Source of the DNA: UBA9160 sp035489755
GTDB lineage: Bacteria; Myxococcota_A; UBA9160
Direction of reading: 5' to 3'
Assembly: GCA_035489755.1 (NCBI GenBank)
Contig: DATGZK010000081.1
Span: forward strand, 1 to 64,000
Length of the DNA: 64,000 nt
Part shown: in pieces, positions 1 through 8,062 of the stretch
Layout: the number at the start of each line of letters is the position of its first letter
Numbering within the stretch: the stretch's first letter is position 1
Notes under the pieces: model-generated
The model's database searches: none
What the model was told of the DNA's origin: nothing
The model's input: only the letters and a program-made list of their open reading frames with translations
Position numbers and translations under genes: made by a program

Positions 1-103
1 TTGCGCCGGCTGCGGCCGCGCCTCGCAAGCGCCTCGGCCCTCCGAGGGTCTGCAACGCGGGATACTTCTCGCCTTCGAACGAAGCCGGATCCAGGCCCCT
101 CAC
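1..103 (-). CDS. Possible 5' end of the next EPS-operon gene (partial)
   Basis: An open frame begins at a GTG at 103, 33 nt after the glycosyltransferase stop, and runs off the left edge without a stop (34 codons). It starts VRGLDPASFEGEKY and is too short to recognise. It could be the start of the following operon gene or chance; no good ribosome binding site precedes it beyond an AGAGG directly abutting the GTG. Confidence 0.2.
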   Translation of the reverse strand, partial: MRGLDPASFEGEKYPALQTLGGPRRLRGAAAAGA

Positions 104-136
104 CTCTGATCGGCGGGCAACTCCTGAGTCACTCTC

Positions 137-1288
137 CTAGCTGGGAAAGGCGGGGGCGGCCCCTTCGGGCACGGCGAGCTCGCGGTAGGCCAATGCGATG
201 CGGTCAAAGACCGCGCGCTCGTCAAACAAAGCCCGGGCGCGGATGCGCGCTGCGCGGCCGAGGGTGCGGCAGCGTGCCGCATCGCCGAGCAGCGCATCCA
301 GCGCACTCCGCAGATCTCGGGGATTTGCGGGCGGTACCAGCAACCCCGTCTCGCCTGGCGACACGGCCTCGCGACAGCCGCGGATCGCGGTCGCGACCAC
401 TGGGCGCTCCATCGCCGACGCTTCGAGCAGCGTCCGTGGAAAGCCTTCCCGGTAGGACGGCAAAGCCAACACGTCCATCGCCGCGTAGAGCGGCGGCATA
501 TTCCGCTGCAGGCCGAGCCAGCTCACGTTTCCCACCGCCGTAAGAGCCCCCGGTTCGAGCGCGTCGCGCTTGACGCCGCGCTCGTCGGGACCAATTAACC
601 ACAGCCTAAGGCCCTGCCGAGCCCCGACCGCGCTCAGCAGTTCAAGCACACCCTTCTCTCGCACGAGTCTGCCCACAAAGCCGACGACCCGTTCGCCGGG
701 TCGAACGCCAAGCCGCCGCCGGAGCGCGGCGCGGTCCTCGGCGCCGAACCGTTCGGGCGAAAAGCGCGTCAGGTCGACTCCGTTTCCGAGGCGTCGGAGC
801 CGCCCGTCGGGCACGATGCGGCGCCAGCGCGCAGTCCGTACATCCTCGGCACTCTGGCAAAGCACGAGGTCCGCAAGACGCGCCGACACAGCCTCGAATG
901 CACGCCACACACTGCGTACGCTTGGCCGCTGACGCTCGTGGGAGTAGAGACCATGCACGGTGGAGACGATGCGCGGCACCTTGGCAAGTCGCGCGGCCAG
1001 CGCCGCCAGCGCGTTCACCTTCGGATTGTGGGTATGCACCACATCGAAGCGCTCGCGTCGGAAAAGACCCACGTAGTCGCGGAGCGTGCGGAGATCAGCG
1101 AGTGGGTCCACGAGCCTTGAGTTCTCGACGACGTGGATGCCGAAGCCTTCGCTCCGAAGCTCCTGCAGGAGCGGGCCGCTGCCGCAAACCACGTCGACGC
1201 AGTGGCCCTCGGATCGAGTGGCGCGAAGCTGTCCGCGCAGAAGAAATGCGCAGAAGTAGTCGGTGTTTGCGACGTGTGCGATCCGCAT
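137..1288 (-). CDS. GT4-family glycosyltransferase
   Basis: This 383-residue cytosolic protein has the two Rossmann-like halves of GT-B, family 4 glycosyltransferases and probably adds one sugar to the lipid-linked exopolysaccharide unit. The N-terminal acceptor half begins MRIAHVANTDY. The donor half shows the GFVGRLVREKG strand-loop near residue 215 and an intact E-x7-E motif (EGFPRTLLE) near residue 290, followed by GETGLLVPP. The ATG at 1288 was chosen because the open frame upstream is low-complexity Arg/Ala sequence while family similarity starts at MRIAHV. It lies 41 nt downstream of the asparagine synthase-like gene and is the last complete gene of the operon in view. Donor and acceptor cannot be told from sequence. 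Confidence 0.85.
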   Translation of the reverse strand: MRIAHVANTDYFCAFLLRGQLRATRSEGHCVDVVCGSGPLLQELRSEGFGIHVVENSRLVDPLADLRTLRDYVGLFRRERFDVVHTHNPKVNALAALAARLAKVPRIVSTVHGLYSHERQRPSVRSVWRAFEAVSARLADLVLCQSAEDVRTARWRRIVPDGRLRRLGNGVDLTRFSPERFGAEDRAALRRRLGVRPGERVVGFVGRLVREKGVLELLSAVGARQGLRLWLIGPDERGVKRDALEPGALTAVGNVSWLGLQRNMPPLYAAMDVLALPSYREGFPRTLLEASAMERPVVATAIRGCREAVSPGETGLLVPPANPRDLRSALDALLGDAARCRTLGRAARIRARALFDERAVFDRIALAYRELAVPEGAAPAFPS

Positions 1289-1329
1289 ACCATCTCCGAC
1301 GCGTCGCGCTGTGCGCGCACCCGCTTGAA

Positions 1330-3276
1330 TCAGGCGGCTACCGACGGTTGAACGTCCGCCGGACAGGGGGCCACGCGCGGCCCCGCCCAGCGCTCGAGCC
1401 AGCGCTGCAGCACGAGCAAGCTCCACACCCGCCAGGCGTGATCCGCCCGCCCGCCCTCGTGATCGTCGACAAGCTCCTGAACAGCGTCGGTCGAAAGCCA
1501 GCCCGCGCGCGAAACGGGCCCGGGCGCGAGCGTGTCGCGCACGAGACCGCGCAGCGGACCGCGCAGCCACGCCCCGATGGGAGCGTCAAAGCCGGCCTTC
1601 GCTCGGCGCCGCACCCTCGCGGGCAGCTCCGAGCCAAAGACCTCGAGCAGTGCGATCTTCGACCGGCCACCGCGGAGTTTGAGCCCGGAGGGCAGTGCAG
1701 AAGCGTATTCCACGACTCGGTGATCAAGGAACGGGACGCGCACCTCAAGACCGTGCGCCATGCTGGCGCGGTCGACCTTCGCCAGCATGTCGTCGGGCAG
1801 GCCGAGCAGGAGATCCACGCGCAGGCGCGTATCGAGCTCATCCCGCCCCCGGGCCGTCGCGCGCAAATCGCGCATTCGGTGGAGCCCCGCTTCCGTCGCC
1901 TCCCCCAGCCACGGAACGAGAAGCCGTTTCTGTTCCGCTCCGAAGATGCGTGCGAGTGCGAGCGCCTGCGCTTCGGGGCTGAGCTCCGCGCACGCCATCA
2001 CCTTCCGAGCGCGGCGGACGAGTTCCCCGCGCCGCGTGCCGCGATCCTCGCTCATGCGGCGCAGCATCGGCTCCGCAACGTAGACGCGCAGTGGCGTCGG
2101 AACGCGTTGCCAGCGGGCCAGCCACCGCGTCGCTTGGTAGCGGCGATAACCAGCGAATAACTCGTCCGCGCCGTCGCCGGAAAGAGCCACCGTGACAATG
2201 CGACGTGCAAACCGCGACAGCAGGCTCACGGCCAAAAGCGAGGAATCGGCAAATGGCTCGTCGATGCCATCGAGCAGCTCCGGGGCCGCGCGAAGCACGT
2301 CCTGCGCAACGAGGGGCACCTCGTGATGGCGAGTTCCGAGGCTCCGCGCGACGGCGCGCGCATACTCCCCCTCGTCGAGAAGCGGCGACTCGGGAAAGCG
2401 CACAGAAAACGTGTCGAGAGGGCCGCCCTCGCGCACGGCAAGCGCCGTCACGATCGTCGAGTCCACACCCCCGGAAAGGAAGCAGCCCACCGGCACGTCG
2501 CTCCGCAACTGAAGCCGCACCGCGTCGGAGAGTCTCGTGTACAGACCCTCGCGCCAGCCCGGCTGCCCGGCGCTCTCGGGAGCTGCAGGCAGCGACCACC
2601 ACTCGGAAACGCGGTGGCGCCCCTCCGACCAGATGAACAGGGACGCCGGCGGGAGCTTCGACACATCCTGCACGATCGTTCGCGGCGCTGGAACGAAGCC
2701 GAAGTCGAGGTATTCAGACAGCGCGTGCGGATCCACCGTGCGCGAGGCCCCTCGGCCGACAAGGAGGGCTCGCAGTTCCGAGGCGAAGCGTACGCCGCTC
2801 GGCGACACGGAATAGAAAAGTGGCTTGATGCCGAGGCGATCCCGCGCAAGGCAGAGGCGTCGTTCCATATCGTCCCAAACCGCCAGCGCGAAAATGCCGT
2901 TCGTCCGCTGGAGCGCGCCCTCGATCCCAAGCGCCTCGATCAGCTCGAGCAGCACTTCGGTGTCTGTGCCTGTTCGGAAGGTGAAATCGCCGAGGTAACG
3001 GCGAAGCTCGTGATGATTGTAGATCTCCCCGTTCAGCACAATCCAGGTTCGGCCAGAACGGCTGCGCATGGGCTGTGCCCCCGCCGGCGTCGGGTCGAAA
3101 ACGGCGAGGCGTCGGTGCGCGAGGCCCACCTGCCATGTTTCGCCAGCGGCTTGGAATGGGGCGCAGCGCGCGAGGCCCTCCCCGTCGGGGCCGCGGTGCG
3201 CGAGGGCTGTGGCCATTGCAGACAGGTCGGCTTCCTCCACCGTCCCCCATGCAACGATTCCGGCGATGCCGCACAT
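1330..3276 (-). CDS. asnB: Glutamine-dependent asparagine synthase-like amidotransferase
   Basis: The 648-residue protein has the asparagine synthetase B layout: an N-terminal class II glutamine amidotransferase with the catalytic Cys2 (MCGIAGIV), the NGEIYNHHELR and GTDTE segments, then a synthetase domain with the PP-loop SGGVDS at residues 268-273 and a later SGDGADELFAGY. The start at 3276 is fixed by the need for Cys at position 2, and the GT2 stop lies one base upstream (TGAGATG). Family knowledge: AsnB makes asparagine from aspartate with ATP and glutamine. Because it sits between glycosyltransferases in an EPS operon, I infer it amidates an acidic sugar or peptide substituent of the polysaccharide, as proposed for EPS-linked AsnB paralogues, rather than making free asparagine. 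Confidence 0.85.
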   Translation of the reverse strand: MCGIAGIVAWGTVEEADLSAMATALAHRGPDGEGLARCAPFQAAGETWQVGLAHRRLAVFDPTPAGAQPMRSRSGRTWIVLNGEIYNHHELRRYLGDFTFRTGTDTEVLLELIEALGIEGALQRTNGIFALAVWDDMERRLCLARDRLGIKPLFYSVSPSGVRFASELRALLVGRGASRTVDPHALSEYLDFGFVPAPRTIVQDVSKLPPASLFIWSEGRHRVSEWWSLPAAPESAGQPGWREGLYTRLSDAVRLQLRSDVPVGCFLSGGVDSTIVTALAVREGGPLDTFSVRFPESPLLDEGEYARAVARSLGTRHHEVPLVAQDVLRAAPELLDGIDEPFADSSLLAVSLLSRFARRIVTVALSGDGADELFAGYRRYQATRWLARWQRVPTPLRVYVAEPMLRRMSEDRGTRRGELVRRARKVMACAELSPEAQALALARIFGAEQKRLLVPWLGEATEAGLHRMRDLRATARGRDELDTRLRVDLLLGLPDDMLAKVDRASMAHGLEVRVPFLDHRVVEYASALPSGLKLRGGRSKIALLEVFGSELPARVRRRAKAGFDAPIGAWLRGPLRGLVRDTLAPGPVSRAGWLSTDAVQELVDDHEGGRADHAWRVWSLLVLQRWLERWAGPRVAPCPADVQPSVAA

Positions 3277-3277
3277 C

Positions 3278-4210
3278 TCAAGATCTCCGGCCGCAGGGCT
3301 TGGCGACGCTTCCCTGCCGTGAGCGCGCAGCGCGCTCACGCAGGGAATCAGGCACGCCGCGAAGCTGGTCGCGAAGAGCCGCACGCAGGTGCGGCCGCCG
3401 GACCGATTGGATCAGTTTCGCAGCTTGAAACACAGCCAGACCCGGGACCTCCCGCAGCAGCTCACGGCCGCGTGCGTTGCGCAGCGTGAGCCAGAGGCGA
3501 TTGCGCACAAGGTGGTACTCGACGAATTGCGATCCTGCGCCTGAACCGCCGCGCTGATGCACAGCTTCCGCCAGGGGGACGTAGCGTGTCCTCCAGTTCG
3601 CATGGCGCAGGCGCCACGCCAGGTCGACGTCTTCGTAGTACATGAAAAACCGCTCAGCGAACGGCGCTTCGCCGGCGGCGCTGACTTCGCGCAGGGCGGC
3701 GCTGCGATAGAGCGCTGCAGCGCCGCACGCACCGAATACATCCTCTTCCTTCCTGAAATGCGCGGCGGCGGGTTCCAGCCTTCCGCGATCCACAAAGCGG
3801 GTTCGACCCACCGTCGGCACAATGCCTGCGGAGTCGAGAAGCCGCTCGGGCCCCGGAGCCAGCAGGCGTCCCACGGCGGCACCGAGGCCAGCGTCGCGGG
3901 ACAATGCCGCCAGAAGCTGCTTGAGGTAATCGGGAGCCAGGCGTACGTCGGGATTCAATGCGAGGAAGAACTTCCCTTTTGCCAATGCGAAGTTCACGTT
4001 GTGGCCGGCGGCATACCCAGCGTTGTGGTCGAGGCTGCACACGCGCACCTGCGGATGGCAGCGACGCACATGCTGAACCGTGCCGTCCGCCGAACCGCTA
4101 TCGACGAGCAGCACCTCCCCCACCCGGTCGCCCTGCGCGAAGACGCCAGCGAGGCAAAGATCAATCCACGAAAGGCTGTGGTACGTAACGATGGAAATGG
4201 AGACGCTCAT
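3278..4210 (-). CDS. GT2-family glycosyltransferase (rhamnosyltransferase-like)
   Basis: This 310-residue protein has a GT-A fold of family 2. It starts with SISIVTYHS, then LLVDSGSADGT, an NPD motif (ALNPDVRLAPDYL) that holds the metal-nucleotide site, and YYEDVDLAWRLR with the likely catalytic Asp. The length and the NAGYAAGHN segment match the WbbL/RfbF-like rhamnosyltransferase subgroup. The ATG at 4210 overlaps the upstream gene by four bases (ATGA), so translation is coupled. A dTDP-rhamnose reductase gene lies in this window at 53.3-54.2 kb, which is compatible with a rhamnosyl donor, but the actual donor is not shown by the sequence. Confidence 0.85.
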   Translation of the reverse strand: MSVSISIVTYHSLSWIDLCLAGVFAQGDRVGEVLLVDSGSADGTVQHVRRCHPQVRVCSLDHNAGYAAGHNVNFALAKGKFFLALNPDVRLAPDYLKQLLAALSRDAGLGAAVGRLLAPGPERLLDSAGIVPTVGRTRFVDRGRLEPAAAHFRKEEDVFGACGAAALYRSAALREVSAAGEAPFAERFFMYYEDVDLAWRLRHANWRTRYVPLAEAVHQRGGSGAGSQFVEYHLVRNRLWLTLRNARGRELLREVPGLAVFQAAKLIQSVRRPHLRAALRDQLRGVPDSLRERAARSRQGSVAKPCGRRS

Positions 4211-5505
4211 CCGCCGGCTCGCATCTCAGCGACACGCTCCAGCGTGGCGACGAGGCGTGGCATGGTCGCCGCTGCGCAGAGTGACGCGCGGACCTCGGGG
4301 TCGGGGCCGGGAAGCGGTGGACCACAAAGCGCTCGCCTTCGAAGATCCTCGAAGCAAGCGATCTGGGCCTCCGAACTCTTGGGATCGACCACCCAGCCGA
4401 GACCGTGATCGCGTACGAGTGTGGCGAGGGGTCCCGGTGGCGCGAGCGCGAGGAGGGGCTTTGCCGCGCCCACCGCGTCGAAGAGCTTTCCGGGAATCGG
4501 GTCTCCGCCCCGCTCGCCTTCCGGAGCGAGATAGAGCGATGCGTGGGCTCCTCGCAGCAGTCGCCAAAGTGCCTCCCGCGAAACAGCTGGCTCCGCACGC
4601 ACCCATCCCCCGAGCCCGAGTCGCCGGATCCGCTCCCCCGCCTCCGCTTCGATCCCGACGAAGCGCACGGACACGGTGGAGCGAACGCTCGGATCGCTCT
4701 TTGCCCATGCGGCGAGCGCCCCGAGGCAATGCTCAAACGTCGCAGCTTTGCGGTCGAGCAGAGCGCTGCCCGCGTGCACAAGCTCAAGACGCGCAGACGG
4801 CGGAGCGATGGGATCCGCGCCCAGCTCCAGCTCCTCGGGAGCGAAGCCGGTGAGCACGGTTTCACTGCGCTCGGCCAGCCCTGGAACACGCCGCAGAGCG
4901 TGATGGCGGGCGCCGTCGGACGCGAACACGACGCGGTCAGCGCGGCGCAGCACCGCCTCCTCGAGTCGCTCTTCGAGTCGGCGCCGCCAGGGTGGGAGAT
5001 GCGTACGCGCATGGTTCTGCGTCCATGCGTCACGGAAGTCCGCGACCCACGGAACGCCCAGGGCGCGCGCGGCGAACCCCACGGCCTGGGCAGAGTATGG
5101 AGGCGCTGTCGTGTAGACCACGTCGACGGCGCGGACCAGCGCGAGGATCGATGCAGCCGCCGACGCAAGCGCGCTCCAGCCGAGGTGCAAGTCGGGAATG
5201 AGCCAACGCTCGAGCCGCCCGCGGCCGCGTCCGGGAGCAGGCTGGCGGCCGCTGCGCACCGCGACCCTCCCCCAGTCTGGGTTGGGGATGCGCAGGACGG
5301 CTACGCTCGGGGGCACTTTCCTCACAAGAGCCGGATCCTGCACCCACGCCGCACGATCCACCGTGAGGACAATCGGCTGCCAGCCGGTGGCGGCCAGCGC
5401 GCGTACGAGCTGCAGCGTACGGGCCACACCGCCCCCGCCAATCGGGGGGAAGTAGTAGGCAACCACGAGCGCGCGGGGTCTGGCGGACCTTCCCAGCGCG
5501 CTCAT
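4207..5505 (-). CDS. GT4-like glycosyltransferase
   Basis: The 432-residue protein has the N-terminal ALVVAYYFPPIGGGGVARTL loop and the WVADFRDAW segment typical of a GT4-like subgroup common in EPS clusters. Its C-terminal half contains the donor-site segment PIPGKLFDAVGAAKPLLAL in place of a classical E-x7-E. The ATG at 5505 overlaps the previous stop by four bases and is preferred to the open frame extending to 5580, which would overlap the upstream gene by about 80 nt. It should act in the cytosol on the lipid-linked repeat unit. The specific sugar cannot be predicted. Confidence 0.8.
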   Translation of the reverse strand: MSALGRSARPRALVVAYYFPPIGGGGVARTLQLVRALAATGWQPIVLTVDRAAWVQDPALVRKVPPSVAVLRIPNPDWGRVAVRSGRQPAPGRGRGRLERWLIPDLHLGWSALASAAASILALVRAVDVVYTTAPPYSAQAVGFAARALGVPWVADFRDAWTQNHARTHLPPWRRRLEERLEEAVLRRADRVVFASDGARHHALRRVPGLAERSETVLTGFAPEELELGADPIAPPSARLELVHAGSALLDRKAATFEHCLGALAAWAKSDPSVRSTVSVRFVGIEAEAGERIRRLGLGGWVRAEPAVSREALWRLLRGAHASLYLAPEGERGGDPIPGKLFDAVGAAKPLLALAPPGPLATLVRDHGLGWVVDPKSSEAQIACFEDLRRRALCGPPLPGPDPEVRASLCAAATMPRLVATLERVAEMRAGG

Positions 5506-6737
5506 GCCCGCACCTCGGCTTGCCCCTGCGGGAAGCGGACGGACTTTTTTCGAGGGTTTGGCTTCGCGTCGGCCATCCACGCCGCGAGCCGAGCCGCCGC
5601 AGCATCCCCACGGAACTGGCGGAGCACCCTCTCGCGCGCTGCGAGCCCCAGTCGACGACGCAATCCGGCGTCGTTCAGGAGCATCGCGAGTGCGGCAGCG
5701 AGACGATATGCATCGCCGGGTGGAACGAGAATGCCATTGTCGCCATCGGTGACCGCCTCGGGGATCCCTCCCACCGGCGTACTCACAACGGGGAGCGCGC
5801 TTGCCATCGCTTCGAGCAACGCGACAGGCAGGCCATCATGCCGCGCACCACCGCGCACCGGCACGCAGGGAAGTGCAAAGACCATGGCGCGTCGCAAAGC
5901 GCGAGCGACCTCGACGGAGGTCGCCGCGCCATCGAAGCACACGATCTCGCGCAGGCCGAGCGCGCGAGCACGTGCCGCGCATGCCGCGCGCAACGGGCCA
6001 TCTCCAAGGATGCGCACGCGGAAGCCTGCGGCTGCTGTGCCGCGGCCCCAATCGCAGGTCGCCAGCAAGCGTGCGGCTTCGATCAGCACGTCGATGCCCT
6101 TGGTGGGCCCGATCCGTGCGACGCTCAGAATTTCCGGCGGATCCGCCGCCGTACCATCGCCGGGACAGAAGCGCTCAACGTCTACGCCGAGGTGTCCGAC
6201 TCTCACCTGAGCGGCCGACCCGGCGGCGGCGTGGACGCGCGTCGCTGTTTCGCCGGAGATCGCGCGCACGAATGCCGCCTCCCTGGCGACGCGGGCGAGC
6301 CAGGGCCGCGGTTCCTGCACGTCGTAGGCGTGTGCGGTAAAGCTGAACGGCAGCCGCGCCAAGTGCCCGGTGGCCCACGCGAGCCAAGCCGGATAGGTGG
6401 CGAAGCTCGCGTGCACGTGTCGCCAGCGCTCGCGCCGTGCACGGCGGGCAAGGTCGGCAGCGAGAGCCACGAGACGGAACGACACCCGTTCTGCGAGGGC
6501 GAAGCGGATCAGATCCGCCAGTCGCGGTCCGCTCGTAAGGCCGTCGCGGAGAGCGCGCGCGGCCCAGGCCCGGCGCCCGGGCTGCGGGTAGCCGACCTCC
6601 TCTCCGAAGGCCGCGCGCCAGCTTGGGCCTGGCCGGAAGGCCGAGGCGAGCGCCACTTCAACTCCCGCGCTGCGGAGCGCGGCGACCTCATCGCACACGA
6701 ACGGCACGGCGCATTCGACGATGAGCCCGACTCTCAT
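5502..6737 (-). CDS. GT4-family glycosyltransferase
   Basis: A 411-residue GT-B family 4 enzyme. The N-terminal half contains HVHASFATYPAWLA and FSFTAHAYDV; the donor half contains LSVARIGPTKGIDVLIEA, VRILGDGPLR and DGLPVALLEAMASALPVVSTPVGGIPE. The first acid of the usual E-x7-E motif is aspartate here (DGLPVALLE), a conservative change. The ATG at 6737 overlaps the preceding membrane protein gene by four bases. Context places it in assembly of the exopolysaccharide repeat unit at the cytosolic face of the inner membrane. Confidence 0.85.
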   Translation of the reverse strand: MRVGLIVECAVPFVCDEVAALRSAGVEVALASAFRPGPSWRAAFGEEVGYPQPGRRAWAARALRDGLTSGPRLADLIRFALAERVSFRLVALAADLARRARRERWRHVHASFATYPAWLAWATGHLARLPFSFTAHAYDVQEPRPWLARVAREAAFVRAISGETATRVHAAAGSAAQVRVGHLGVDVERFCPGDGTAADPPEILSVARIGPTKGIDVLIEAARLLATCDWGRGTAAAGFRVRILGDGPLRAACAARARALGLREIVCFDGAATSVEVARALRRAMVFALPCVPVRGGARHDGLPVALLEAMASALPVVSTPVGGIPEAVTDGDNGILVPPGDAYRLAAALAMLLNDAGLRRRLGLAARERVLRQFRGDAAAARLAAWMADAKPNPRKKSVRFPQGQAEVRA

Positions 6738-8062
6738 GCCGGGCTCCGTTCCAAGGCGTCCGGTGGACCGGTGGCGACACCTTTTGGCAGAGCCCGCAGG
6801 TTTGCGGCGGCCTTTCGCTCGGCGAGACCGATCGCGCCGAAGACCAGGAAAAGCACGAGCACCTGGGCGCGATGCCGGTACGCCGTGCCGAGGTTGGATT
6901 CGACAAGCGCGTACGAGAGGGTGCCAAACAGCGCGAAGCTAGCGAGCGGCAATGCTGCGCCAAAGCGCCGCCGGATGGCGACGAGGAAGCCGGCAACCAC
7001 CTGTGGAAGCACGGCATACCACGCCAGCATCTCGGGGAGGGTGAGGAGTTGGCGCGTGTTCCAAACCTGCCAGGGAGCCGGGGCCAGCAGAAAGTATCCG
7101 AGTCCGATGGGCAGGAAACTCAGCGCGGTCGCCGGCGTCGAGATGTCGGCGTCGCCCTGGTAGGCCGACGCGCCGAACGCCAACTCCCGTCGCGCACGGT
7201 CGAGGGACTCAAGACTCGCCTCGTCACCGAGCCCCTCGATCGGCCCGACCCACACCATGACGAGAGCCCCAAGGGCAAGCACGGCCGCGATCGAGACCGG
7301 GGCGCGTCGCCCACCGAGGCGCGGCACCACGATCGCCACCGTGAGCGCCGCCGCCGCCACCAGAGCGAGATACCCGCGCAGCTCGCCGAGTACGGCAATG
7401 CCGAGAGTGACCGCAGCGACAGGGCCGATGCGGAACCGGGCGTGGAGGCGTTGCGCCCCCCGCACACACACAAGGATTGCGGCAACGGCGAGGGCATCCT
7501 TCAGATTGAGGCTCGACCAGAGAACAAGCGACGGAAAGAATGCGGTCAGGAGCGCGGCGTAGCGCGCTGCAGTTTCGCCCCCGATCGGTCGCGCAAGGCT
7601 CCAGGCGAGCACAGTGCATCCCGCACCGAGCGCTCCGTTCAGGAGGGTCGCTGCGAGGGGAACGGCACCTACGACCGTAAAGATCGCCGCGTTCCAGACG
7701 TAGTACCCAACCGCGCCATGGATATCGTCGGGGTACGAGCCCTGACCTGCCCAGTGACGCGCGAGCTCTTGGCCCAACGCCGAATAGCGTTGGTCATCGA
7801 GCGCGAAGTAGCCGTCTGGAGCGGCGTAGGCAATGGCAATCGCCACGCCCGCACGCACGGCGAAGGCTGCAAGAAAGATGGGCACCAGCGTCTGCCGCGC
7901 GTGCTCGTCTCCCCGGAAGCGCAACCACAATGCAATCAATGCAACCGGGGGAGAGGCCACCGCCAAGGCGATTCCGAGATCGTCGGGAAGGAAGGCAAAT
8001 GCGGAAGCCAGTACCGCCCCAACCAGCAGTCCCCCAACCCCCTCTTTCGTCAGGCGGCTCAT
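6734..8062 (-). CDS. Polytopic membrane protein, GT-C (ArnT/PMT-like) family
   Basis: The 442-residue protein is strongly hydrophobic, with roughly ten membrane segments and short loops. The first extracytoplasmic loop holds an acidic pair (FALDDQRYSALGQELA) followed by a His/Tyr-rich stretch. This resembles the catalytic loop of GT-C glycosyltransferases that use polyprenyl-phosphate sugars, such as ArnT or protein mannosyltransferases. I infer a periplasmic transfer of a sugar onto the polymer or its lipid carrier. A non-enzymatic role in export cannot be excluded. The ATG at 8062 overlaps the preceding gene by four bases, and the stop overlaps the next gene by four. Confidence 0.65.
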   Translation of the reverse strand: MSRLTKEGVGGLLVGAVLASAFAFLPDDLGIALAVASPPVALIALWLRFRGDEHARQTLVPIFLAAFAVRAGVAIAIAYAAPDGYFALDDQRYSALGQELARHWAGQGSYPDDIHGAVGYYVWNAAIFTVVGAVPLAATLLNGALGAGCTVLAWSLARPIGGETAARYAALLTAFFPSLVLWSSLNLKDALAVAAILVCVRGAQRLHARFRIGPVAAVTLGIAVLGELRGYLALVAAAALTVAIVVPRLGGRRAPVSIAAVLALGALVMVWVGPIEGLGDEASLESLDRARRELAFGASAYQGDADISTPATALSFLPIGLGYFLLAPAPWQVWNTRQLLTLPEMLAWYAVLPQVVAGFLVAIRRRFGAALPLASFALFGTLSYALVESNLGTAYRHRAQVLVLFLVFGAIGLAERKAAANLRALPKGVATGPPDALERSPA